DNA of 64,000 nucleotides from Halobacterium sp. KA-4 (lineage in GTDB: Archaea > Halobacteriota > Halobacteria > Halobacteriales > Halobacteriaceae). The stretch covers positions 1 to 64,000 of the forward strand of contig NZ_JAJJZG010000004.1 in assembly GCF_021028995.1 (NCBI RefSeq), read 5' to 3'. Positions 9,919 through 17,155 of this stretch are shown in pieces. Below the pieces are notes generated by a model. The model ran no database searches. It worked only from the letters and a program-made list of their open reading frames with translations, and was not told the origin of the DNA. The translations under genes were made by a program, and so were the position numbers. Within the stretch, counting starts at the first letter, position 1. The number at the start of each line of letters is the position of its first letter.

Positions 9919-10023
9919 GTGGCTCGAATTGGTGGTCTGGTCGGCGGCACAGTACTGGCGTTCGTCGCCAGTGGTCGATACGCACGGTACCTGCTGTCTT
10001 CGCGTGACGGGTACGACGAGTAG
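9919..10023 (+). CDS. Possible 34-aa single-TM peptide
   Basis: A GTG-started frame six bases after the SRPBCC stop encodes a peptide with a glycine/alanine-rich hydrophobic stretch (IGGLVGGTVLAFVASGRYA) and a short charged tail. Its position right behind a real gene suggests it could be co-translated. The weak start codon and lack of a recognisable family keep confidence low. Confidence 0.3.
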   Translation: MARIGGLVGGTVLAFVASGRYARYLLSSRDGYDE

Positions 10024-10198
10024 GGGAGAGTCGGAACGGACGACACGCAATCAGTGGACGCTATTGATTGCGTCATCCGGTCTGCACGGCAATTCCTTCC
10101 CCCGGCGCCGAACGGGGAAACCGCGTTGTCAGCCACTGGGAATCCGGACGAACGCGTTCGGGACAACTTCCTCCGAGGGTGCGTCACGACGCTCCATT

Positions 10199-10348
10199 AT
10201 GTCGGGTGACGCGAACGACGGGAGCGCGCCGTGGCCCCAGCAACTGCTCGACAGCGAGTGGCTGCTGGCGGGCGCGGCCATCCTGTACTTCATGGTCTCG
10301 TACGTCCTGTGGGGTGTAATCGACATTTTCACGGTTCCCGCGGGGTGA
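10199..10348 (+). CDS. cbaD: Small single-TM oxidase subunit (CbaD-like)
   Basis: A 49-aa protein with one hydrophobic helix (residues about 21-43, LLAGAAILYFMVSYVLWGV) immediately before subunits II and I. A small one-helix protein at this position occurs in archaeal ba3-type oxidase operons, where it packs against the catalytic subunit. A longer frame extends upstream, but I chose the ATG at 10199. It gives a compact membrane protein ending four bases before the next gene. The assignment rests on position and topology, not on sequence motifs. Confidence 0.6.
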   Translation: MSGDANDGSAPWPQQLLDSEWLLAGAAILYFMVSYVLWGVIDIFTVPAG

Positions 10349-10352
10349 CACG

Positions 10353-11330
10353 ATGGGCGACGACGACCACTCCCCGCTGGAGTCGCCGGAGGGCCACTGG
10401 TGGAACCAGTCGGTCAACCGCCGGGAGTCAATCTGGCTGGGCATCTCGGGCGCGTGGGCAGTGTCGATGTTCGGCTGGATGCTCGGCTGGACGCAGGTCG
10501 GCGAACAGAACCAGACCGGCCAGACCTACGAGGTGAGCACGGAGCGCTACCGGCAGAAGGTCCAGTCGTTCAAGGAGGCGGCGGGCACGCTGGAAGTCGA
10601 CGGCGAGGAGGTGCTCGTGCCGGACGGCAACGACGTCTACGTCGGCGCGCTCCAGTGGGCGTGGGACGGCCTCCCGGTCGTCCTGCAGCCGGGCGAGACG
10701 TACAACTTCCACCTCGGCTCCTACGACGTCCAGCACGGCTTCGGCGTGCGCCCGGAGGGGAACCTCAGCAAGCAGATTTCGCTCCAGATTCTCCCGGGTT
10801 ACGAGTGGGTCGTGGAGATGTCCTTCGACGAGACGGGCACCTACCATGTCGTCTGCAACGAGTTCTGCGGCGTCGGCCACCGCTCGATGCACGGGACGTT
10901 CGTCGTGCAGGACCACGAGCCCGTCGAGACCGGCAGCGGGGGCAGCGAATCGTCCGACGCGGCCTACGGCAGCTGGTTCACGAGCGACGCGCGCGGCGGC
11001 GCGACAGATTTCGACGGCGAGCCGACGGACGCCACCGACCAGAGCGACGTGACCGTGGAGGTCGGTGCGGACGGCAACGGCGGCCCGTACGCGTTCGCGC
11101 CGACCGCCGTGCAGGTGTCGTCGGGGACGACGGTGACCTTCGAGTGGGTGTCGGACAACCACAACGTCCTCGTGGAGTCCCAGCCCGATGGCGCGGACTG
11201 GGAGGGCGTCGATGCCTTCGAGAATGAGGGGTACAGCCACTCGTTCACGTTCGACGCGCAGGGCGTCTACGAGTACTACTGCGAGCCCCACCTCGGCATG
11301 GGAATGAAGGGCGTTGTGGAGGTGGTCTGA
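10353..11330 (+). CDS. cbaB: Heme-copper oxidase subunit II fused to a halocyanin domain
   Basis: A 325-aa protein with two copper domains. After one membrane anchor (about 27-48), residues 85-190 form the CuA domain with H128, C168, E170, C172, H176 and M179 all present. An acidic linker (about 195-230) leads to a complete type-I copper (halocyanin/plastocyanin) domain, residues 232-325. It has H270, C310, H313 and M316 or M318. Electrons could therefore pass from the tethered blue-copper domain to CuA and then to subunit I without a separate carrier. It lies four bases after cbaD and one base before the cbaA start. The fusion looks genuine: there is one frame and no break. Confidence 0.88.
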   Translation: MGDDDHSPLESPEGHWWNQSVNRRESIWLGISGAWAVSMFGWMLGWTQVGEQNQTGQTYEVSTERYRQKVQSFKEAAGTLEVDGEEVLVPDGNDVYVGALQWAWDGLPVVLQPGETYNFHLGSYDVQHGFGVRPEGNLSKQISLQILPGYEWVVEMSFDETGTYHVVCNEFCGVGHRSMHGTFVVQDHEPVETGSGGSESSDAAYGSWFTSDARGGATDFDGEPTDATDQSDVTVEVGADGNGGPYAFAPTAVQVSSGTTVTFEWVSDNHNVLVESQPDGADWEGVDAFENEGYSHSFTFDAQGVYEYYCEPHLGMGMKGVVEVV

Positions 11331-11331
11331 G

Positions 11332-13041
11332 ATGTTCGGCCTGAGCACGTTCGACTACGACGAGGACGGCTTCCGGGAGTGCGACGTTACGGGCCTGACG
11401 GTCCACAAGTCGGCCGAAGACCTCGTGAAACTGTTCGGCGTGACCGCCATCGTCTCACTTGCGGTTGGCGGCGCGTTCGCGCTCACGGTCGCACTGACGC
11501 GCTGGGAGGCCATCGGCTTCCTCGACCCCGGGCAGTACTACCGGTTCACGAGCCTGCACGCGTGGTTCATGATTCTATTCTGGATGGTGTTCATGGAAAT
11601 CGCCATCCTCTACGTCGGCGGGCCGTTCGTCCTCGGCCGCAAACTCTCCCTCTCACGACTCGGTTGGGCGGGCTACGGCATCATGCTGGCCGGCGGCGCG
11701 CTTGCCGTCTTCAGCATCGCGACCTACGACCTCCCGAACCAGGCGCCATTCTACACGTCGTACGTCCCGCTACCGTCGCCAGCGCCGTACTTCGCGGGCG
11801 CCGTGCTCTTCCTCTTGGGCGCGCTCGTCGCCGCCGTCCCGTTCTTTGTGACACTGTGGCACGAGAAGCGCGAACACCCCAGCAAAACGCTACCGCTCAT
11901 CACGTTCGGCGCGTTCATCACGGGCGTCATCGCGCTGGAGGCGCTCGTCGGCGGTATCACCGCACTCACGCCCGCGTTCCTCTGGCGCATCGGGTTCCTC
12001 GAACACCTCGACGCGGCGTGGTACCGCCAGATGTTCTGGACCATCGGCCACGGCAGCCAGCAAATCAACCTGCTGGCGATGATCACGGTCTGGTACTTCA
12101 TGACCCACGTCATCGGCGGCGCCGAAGTCGCCTCCGAGAAGATTTCCCGCGTCGCTTTCGTGCTCTATCTCTTCTTCATCAACCTCGGCGCCGCCCACCA
12201 CCTGATGTCCGACCCCGCGCTCTCCTCGTCGTGGCGCATGTGGAACACCTCCTACGCCGCCTACGGCGCGGTCGTCGCATCGATGATTCACGCATTCGCC
12301 ATCCCTGCTGGCCTGGAAGCCGGCCGCCGGCGGAAGGGTGCGGGCGGCGGGCTGTTCGGCTGGCTGTGGTCCGCACCGTGGAAGGACCCCGGGTTCTCCT
12401 CAACGATTCTCTCCATCATCCTCTTCGGCTTCCTCGGCGGCATCACCGGCGTCATGATGGGGCAGATGCAACTCAACATGAGCTGGCATAACAACCTCGC
12501 CGTCCCCGGCCACTTCCACGCCACCGTCGTCACCGGCACCACGCTGGCGTTCATGGGACTGGCGTACTACGTGCTCCGGCTGGTCTTCGGCCGCGACTGG
12601 TTCGCCAGCCGGCTCGCCTCGATTCAGCCGTTCTTCTACGGCGGCGCGATGGCCGTCGTCTGCCTGATGATGATGTACCTCGGCCTGCTGTTCGGTGTGC
12701 CACGCCGCCACCCCTCCGTGATGGACATTCCCGGGACGGCGTTCGACTTCTCGCCGTCGGAGCCGTTCTTCGTGGTGTTCGGCATCGCGGCCATTCTCTC
12801 CGTCGTCGGCGGCGCGCTGTTCGTCGTCATCGCCGTCGGCACGCTCCTCGCTGGCGGCACGTTCACACCCCCAATTGTCGAGGACCGTGCCATATCGCCG
12901 GTCAGCGGGGACGCCGCGCCGCCACACGAGCAGAGCATGCGTGGGACGTTCGTGCTCGTGCTCGTGTTCTTCGCGGTGTTCGTGGTGCTGTACGCGTTGA
13001 ATTGGTTCCTGCTCTCGCAGGTCTGGGAAATCGGCCCCTGA
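11332..13041 (+). CDS. cbaA: B-family (ba3-like) heme-copper oxidoreductase subunit I with Tyr-to-Gln active site
   Basis: A 569-aa membrane protein with about 13 helices, colinear with ba3-type oxygen reductases. H76 and H396 should ligate the low-spin heme. H394 should ligate the high-spin heme, and H240, H289 and H290 the second active-site metal. The position four residues after H240, where Thermus ba3 has the His-cross-linked Tyr (GHPIVY), is Gln here (GHGSQQ, Q244). Without that Tyr normal O2 chemistry is unlikely. Gln at this site points to one of the nitric-oxide-reducing offshoots of B-family enzymes, though that is inference. I used the ATG at 11332, directly after the cbaB stop, not the ATG 18 bases upstream inside cbaB. 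Confidence 0.85.
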   Translation: MFGLSTFDYDEDGFRECDVTGLTVHKSAEDLVKLFGVTAIVSLAVGGAFALTVALTRWEAIGFLDPGQYYRFTSLHAWFMILFWMVFMEIAILYVGGPFVLGRKLSLSRLGWAGYGIMLAGGALAVFSIATYDLPNQAPFYTSYVPLPSPAPYFAGAVLFLLGALVAAVPFFVTLWHEKREHPSKTLPLITFGAFITGVIALEALVGGITALTPAFLWRIGFLEHLDAAWYRQMFWTIGHGSQQINLLAMITVWYFMTHVIGGAEVASEKISRVAFVLYLFFINLGAAHHLMSDPALSSSWRMWNTSYAAYGAVVASMIHAFAIPAGLEAGRRRKGAGGGLFGWLWSAPWKDPGFSSTILSIILFGFLGGITGVMMGQMQLNMSWHNNLAVPGHFHATVVTGTTLAFMGLAYYVLRLVFGRDWFASRLASIQPFFYGGAMAVVCLMMMYLGLLFGVPRRHPSVMDIPGTAFDFSPSEPFFVVFGIAAILSVVGGALFVVIAVGTLLAGGTFTPPIVEDRAISPVSGDAAPPHEQSMRGTFVLVLVFFAVFVVLYALNWFLLSQVWEIGP

Positions 13042-13100
13042 CCGCAGGCAAATATATTCGGGACAACCCCCACCGGCCGCGACCGCCAACCACTACTCAA

Positions 13101-13106
13101 GGTGAT
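13101..13106 (+). promoter_or_regulatory. Shine-Dalgarno deciding a GTG start
   Basis: GGTGAT lies five bases before the GTG at 13112. It matches the anti-SD of haloarchaeal 16S rRNA and supports this GTG over the out-of-frame ATG at 13105, which meets a stop after four codons. Confidence 0.5.
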
Positions 13107-13111
13107 GCGCC

Positions 13112-13828
13112 GTGGCTAATCCGACCGAAACGTCGCCGTCCGCGCTCGCCGGCGTCACCAGTGCCGTCCGCAACGGCTGGCGGACCGCGAAAACAGTCTA
13201 CTACGCGAATTCGGTGAGTTGGCGGGTGCTGAAGAGCGGCGCGCTCCTCTTCCTCGGTTGCTTCCTCTGGGCGGGGTCGAACGTCCTCCAGTCGTACGTC
13301 GGCTGGCGCGTGCTCGACTACACGATGGCGTACGGGTTCGTCGTGCTGCTCTACGGGCCGGTCCACCACCTCGTCGTGATTCCGCTGGCGTTGCGGTGGA
13401 GGCGGTCGTCGGGGCTGCGCCAGCGTTTCGGGAAGCGTTTGCCGACGGCGATGCTGGCGGTGTTCCTCGCGGTCGTCCTGATTGCGGGGGCGTTCCCGGC
13501 GGGTGCAATGACCGTGGACTTCGGGTCGGCAATCGGAACCTCAGACAGCGCGACTGCTGCCCAGCCGGAGTTGGCGTGTACGACCGAGTCCGGCGGCGAA
13601 ACTATTGTCTGCGAGGTCACGAACGCCGGGCGCGTGGACCGCGTGGTCGTCACGAGCGCGGGCGAGCAGTTGCTCGCGGTCGACGACCCGCCCTACGACT
13701 TCACCGTCGAGGCGGCGAACGTCCAATCGACGATGGATCGCGAGCAGTTCCGCGTCGTCCTCTACGACGAGAACGGGAACCTCGTGCGACAGTACACGCG
13801 CCGGCTATCAACCATCGGGCTGAACTAG
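13112..13828 (+). CDS. Conserved membrane protein downstream of the oxidase
   Basis: A 238-aa protein of unknown function. About three hydrophobic helices lie at residues 42-62, 70-92 and 110-135. They are followed by an extracytoplasmic beta-rich domain (about 150-230) with two cysteines (LACTTESGGETIVCEVTN) that could form a disulfide. It follows cbaA by 70 bp with its own ribosome-binding site, so it may be part of the oxidase transcript. It could be an assembly or anchoring factor. It has no copper- or heme-binding motif of known accessory factors. Its end overlaps the convergent exporter gene by four bases. Confidence 0.7.
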   Translation: MANPTETSPSALAGVTSAVRNGWRTAKTVYYANSVSWRVLKSGALLFLGCFLWAGSNVLQSYVGWRVLDYTMAYGFVVLLYGPVHHLVVIPLALRWRRSSGLRQRFGKRLPTAMLAVFLAVVLIAGAFPAGAMTVDFGSAIGTSDSATAAQPELACTTESGGETIVCEVTNAGRVDRVVVTSAGEQLLAVDDPPYDFTVEAANVQSTMDREQFRVVLYDENGNLVRQYTRRLSTIGLN

Positions 13829-14757
13829 TCCGCGGGCTGAGACGGCCTGCCGTCGGCGAAGCGCCGGAGTTCGGTTCTGATGGCCCGGAACTTCGCGGCG
13901 AGGAAGCCTGCGAGGATGAAGACGAAGCCGGTCGCGGTGGTGGCAGTCACTTCCTGGCCGAGGACGAGCCAGCCTGCCAGCGCCGCGAACACCGGAATCA
14001 CGTACTCGATGAAGCTCATTTCGATGGGGCCGAGGTCGTCTAGGAGCGTGAAGTACAGCAGGAAGCCGCCCGCGCCGGCAACGACGGCGAGGTATGCGAT
14101 AGCGCCCAGCGCGGAGGGTGTCCACGTCGCGGCCGCGAACGACTGGCTGGGGAGCGCGAGCACGGCGATGTGGAGGACGAGCGCGCCGACGGCCATCATC
14201 CACGCCTGCGTCGCGAGGAACGGCAGCGACGGGGACCGACTGTGTGTGAGGACGGCGGCAAGCGCGAACGCGAGCGCGGAAGCGAGCACGAGCGCGACGC
14301 CAAGCACGCCGTCCGCGAGGTTCGCGGGGTCGGGGTTCGCGATGACGACGACGCCGGCGAACCCGAGCACGACGCCGAGCGCAGTCGCGGCGGTGAACTC
14401 CTCGTCGGTGGAGACGAGCCGCGTGAGCGCGGGCGTCACGACCGGGATGAGGCCGAGGAGGACGGCAGCGACGCCGCCGGCGACATACTGCTGGCCGGCG
14501 AACAGGAACGCGTGGTGGACGCCAATCATCAGCGCGCCGCCGACGAGCACGTAGACGTAGTCGTCGCGCGTCTGCGGCCGGAACTCGGTGCCAGAGGCGA
14601 GGACGGCCGCGAACAACAGCGCGGCGGCGACGTCGAAGCGCACGGCCGCGAACGGCACGGCCGGGAGGTCTGCGAGGCCGACGTCCGTAGCCATGAACGC
14701 CGTCCCCCAGATGGCAGCCAACAGCAGGTACTTGCCCGTGGTCCGGTAGCGACTCAT
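13825..14757 (-). CDS. EamA/DMT-superfamily exporter
   Basis: A 310-aa, ten-helix drug/metabolite transporter made of two EamA repeats of five helices each. The first begins near LLLAAIWGTAFMATDVGL and the second near VLGVALVLASALAFALAAVL. Family members export amino acids or small metabolites; the substrate here is unknown. The stop overlaps the convergent membrane-protein gene by four bases. There is no operon partner: the next minus-strand gene upstream starts about 970 bp away. Confidence 0.85.
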   Translation of the reverse strand: MSRYRTTGKYLLLAAIWGTAFMATDVGLADLPAVPFAAVRFDVAAALLFAAVLASGTEFRPQTRDDYVYVLVGGALMIGVHHAFLFAGQQYVAGGVAAVLLGLIPVVTPALTRLVSTDEEFTAATALGVVLGFAGVVVIANPDPANLADGVLGVALVLASALAFALAAVLTHSRSPSLPFLATQAWMMAVGALVLHIAVLALPSQSFAAATWTPSALGAIAYLAVVAGAGGFLLYFTLLDDLGPIEMSFIEYVIPVFAALAGWLVLGQEVTATTATGFVFILAGFLAAKFRAIRTELRRFADGRPSQPAD

Positions 14758-14819
14758 TCATGAGTAGGTCGCCGTCCGACGTGGATATGTGCGTCGAACC
14801 GACCGGATCACCCGAGCGC

Positions 14820-15731
14820 TCAGATGTGTGCGGCGACCGTGTCGAGCGCGTCGTCGGCCACTGCCACGTCGTCGCTGAGACTGAGGAAACCGTGGGCCAT
14901 CGTCGGGAAGTGTAGACGTTCGACTGGTGTCCCCGCGTCGTCGAGTGCGTCGGCGTACGCGCGGCCCTCGTCGCGGAGTGGGTCGTGCCCCGCCGTGACG
15001 ACCGTCGCGGGCGGGAGGTCAGCGTGGTTGGCGCGTAGGACGCTCGCGTACGGGTTCACGGCGTCAACAGGGCTCCGGCAGTAGTTCCCCCAGAACCACT
15101 CGACGTCCGCGCGCGTCAACAGCGGGCCGTCGCCGTGCTCCTCGTAGGACGGCCAAGTCGTATCGCGGTCGGTCATCGGATAGAGTAGGTGCTGGGCGGA
15201 AATCTCGGAGCCATCGAAGTCTCGGGCGCGTAGCGCGACGGCGGCCGCGAGGTTCGCGCCCGCGCTCGTCCCTGCGACGGCGATGTGCTCGGGGTCGCCG
15301 CCGAATGCGTCAGTGGTCTCGACGGTCCACTCCAAGGCGGCGTATGCGTCGTCCAGCGGCGCGGGGAACGGGTGTTCGGGCGCGAGCCGGTAGTCCACGC
15401 TGACGACGATACAGCCGGCACGCGCCGCGACTTCACGGCAGACGCCGCCGATGGAGTCGAGCATTCCGAGCATCCAGCCGCCACCGTGGTAGAAGACGAC
15501 CACGGGTGCGGGCTGGTCTGGGTCGTCGTGGTAGACGCGAACTGGGACGTTGCAGTTCGGACCTGAGAACGAGAGGTCGCGGACGAACGCCACGTCGCGA
15601 CGCTCGTCGGGCGTGAACACGTCGTCCTCAACGCGGCGCGCGATTGCGACCGAGAGCTGGTGCCACTCCGGGACGCCCGCGGCTTCGATGTCCTTGATGG
15701 CTGCGGCGAGTTCGGGGTCGAGTGCGGTCAC
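14820..15731 (-). CDS. Alpha/beta hydrolase of the hormone-sensitive-lipase type
   Basis: A 303-aa esterase-family enzyme. The oxyanion-hole motif HGGGW is in VVFYHGGGWMLGM. The nucleophile elbow is GTSAGAN. The acid is likely the Asp in TAGHDPLRDEG, and the His is in MAHGFLSL. I took the GTG giving VTALDPELAAAI as start because homologues of this type begin there, and earlier starts would run into the divergent kynureninase promoter. Standing back to back with kynU, it is a candidate N-formylkynurenine hydrolase, since some formamidases share this fold. That role is inferred from position only. Confidence 0.8.
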   Translation of the reverse strand: MTALDPELAAAIKDIEAAGVPEWHQLSVAIARRVEDDVFTPDERRDVAFVRDLSFSGPNCNVPVRVYHDDPDQPAPVVVFYHGGGWMLGMLDSIGGVCREVAARAGCIVVSVDYRLAPEHPFPAPLDDAYAALEWTVETTDAFGGDPEHIAVAGTSAGANLAAAVALRARDFDGSEISAQHLLYPMTDRDTTWPSYEEHGDGPLLTRADVEWFWGNYCRSPVDAVNPYASVLRANHADLPPATVVTAGHDPLRDEGRAYADALDDAGTPVERLHFPTMAHGFLSLSDDVAVADDALDTVAAHI

Positions 15732-15812
15732 GGATGGCTGTCTCGTCGCTGGCACCTGAACGTTCGGGACGCGGTCCACAACGTTCTCGGCGCTCGCCGG
15801 GAATGACGAGAC

Positions 15813-17084
15813 ATGGACGAGTTTGACGCGTCGCTGGCGGCCGCCCGGATGCGGGACGCCGAGTCGTCGCTGACCGGGCTCCGCGAGCGCTTCTCCGTAC
15901 CCGAGGACACCGTCTACATGGACGGAAACAGCCTCGGCGTCCACGGGCAGGACGCCGCGGACGCCCTAGAGCGCGCCCTCACGCAGTGGAAGGAGTACGG
16001 CATCGAGGGGTGGACACAGGCGGACCCGCCATGGTTCGAGTACGGCGAACGCCTCGGTGACCGACTCGCCGACGTCGTCGGCGCGAAGCCCGACGAGTGC
16101 GTCGCCGCAAACTCCACCACCGTGAACATCCACGCACTCGTCGGGACGTTCCTTGATGTCGCCAACGGCACCGAGGTAGTCGTCAACGAACTGGACTTCC
16201 CGACCGACCACTACGCGATTCGCTCCCAACTGCGAGCGCGACACCTCGACCCCGACGAGCACCTCGTCGTCGTGGAGAGCGACGACGGCCGCACAATCGA
16301 GACGGACGCAATCGCAGATGCCGTGACCGACGATACCGCCATCGTGTTCATGCCGTCGGTGCTCTATCGTAGCGGCCAACTTCTCGATGTCGAAGCCATC
16401 ACCGACATCGCCCACGAGCACGACGCGTTCGCGGGGTTCGACCTCGCGCACTCGGTTGGAGTCGTCAACCACGACCTCCACTTCGACGGCGTGGACTTCG
16501 CGGTGTGGTGTAGCTACAAGTACCTCAACGCCGGCCCCGGTGCCATCGGCGGCCTCTACGTCCACGAGGACCACTTCGACCGCTCGCCTGCGATGGCTGG
16601 CTGGTGGGGGAATGCGGACGGGACGCAGTTCGATCTCGCTCCCGAATTCGACCCCGCACGCGGCGCTGCTGCGTTCCAAATCGGGACTGTGCCCGTCTTC
16701 GCCGCCGCGCCACTGTTCGGGACGCTCGACGTCACCGAGGCTGCGGGCGTCGACTCGCTCCGCGAGCGCTCCGTCGAGTTGACACGCTACCTCGTCAGCC
16801 TCGTGGATGAACGGCTCCCCGAGTGTGAAATTGGGACGCCCCGAGAGGCCGAGCGCCGCGGCGGCCACGTCGCCGTCGAACACCCCGACGCCGGGAAGCT
16901 CAGCCGTGCGCTCCGTGATCGGGGCGTCGTTGTGGACTTCCGCCCACCGAACGTCGTCCGCGTCGCGCCTTCCCCGTACTACGTCGGCTTCGATGACATC
17001 TGGCACGCCGTTGACGAAGTCCGCGCGATTTTGGATGCGGACGCCCACCACGCGTACGACGAGGGCGACGAACAGGTGACTTGA
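15813..17084 (+). CDS. kynU: Kynureninase
   Basis: A 423-aa PLP enzyme that cleaves kynurenine to anthranilate and alanine. It shows the class V aminotransferase fold with the early YMDGNSLG. The substrate-site segment AANSTTVNIH and the PLP lysine K236 in WCSYKYLNAGPG are present. The C-terminal domain reads RPPNVVRVAPSPYYVGFDD. Length and motifs match bona fide KynU rather than cysteine desulfurase. It is divergent from an alpha/beta hydrolase with only 81 bp between starts, so both may share a control region. An IS605 right-end relic follows its stop. Confidence 0.9.
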   Translation: MDEFDASLAAARMRDAESSLTGLRERFSVPEDTVYMDGNSLGVHGQDAADALERALTQWKEYGIEGWTQADPPWFEYGERLGDRLADVVGAKPDECVAANSTTVNIHALVGTFLDVANGTEVVVNELDFPTDHYAIRSQLRARHLDPDEHLVVVESDDGRTIETDAIADAVTDDTAIVFMPSVLYRSGQLLDVEAITDIAHEHDAFAGFDLAHSVGVVNHDLHFDGVDFAVWCSYKYLNAGPGAIGGLYVHEDHFDRSPAMAGWWGNADGTQFDLAPEFDPARGAAAFQIGTVPVFAAAPLFGTLDVTEAAGVDSLRERSVELTRYLVSLVDERLPECEIGTPREAERRGGHVAVEHPDAGKLSRALRDRGVVVDFRPPNVVRVAPSPYYVGFDDIWHAVDEVRAILDADAHHAYDEGDEQVT

Positions 17085-17095
17085 CAGCGGTGTTA

Positions 17096-17125
17096 GCGGA
17101 AGCCCACCCCTTCAGGGGTGGATGC
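17096..17125 (+). repeat. Solo IS200/IS605-type right end
   Basis: A perfect 7-bp stem CCACCCC / GGGGTGG (17104-17110 and 17115-17121) with a TTCA loop follows GCGGAAGCC. This hairpin with a TTCA loop is how haloarchaeal IS605/tnpB elements end. No transposase remains beside it, so it is a relic. It now sits between the converging kynU and histidine kinase genes and may also act as a transcript end. Confidence 0.55.
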
Positions 17126-17155
17126 AAGCGATAGGCATCGCAGACCAATCTACGT

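Noticed and set aside
9913-10198. Search for a tRNA or other structured RNA in the gap before the oxidase operon
   Set aside because: No cloverleaf, no GTTC-type T-loop in the right place and no conserved RNA pattern. The stretch is best seen as promoter region plus a doubtful micro-ORF.
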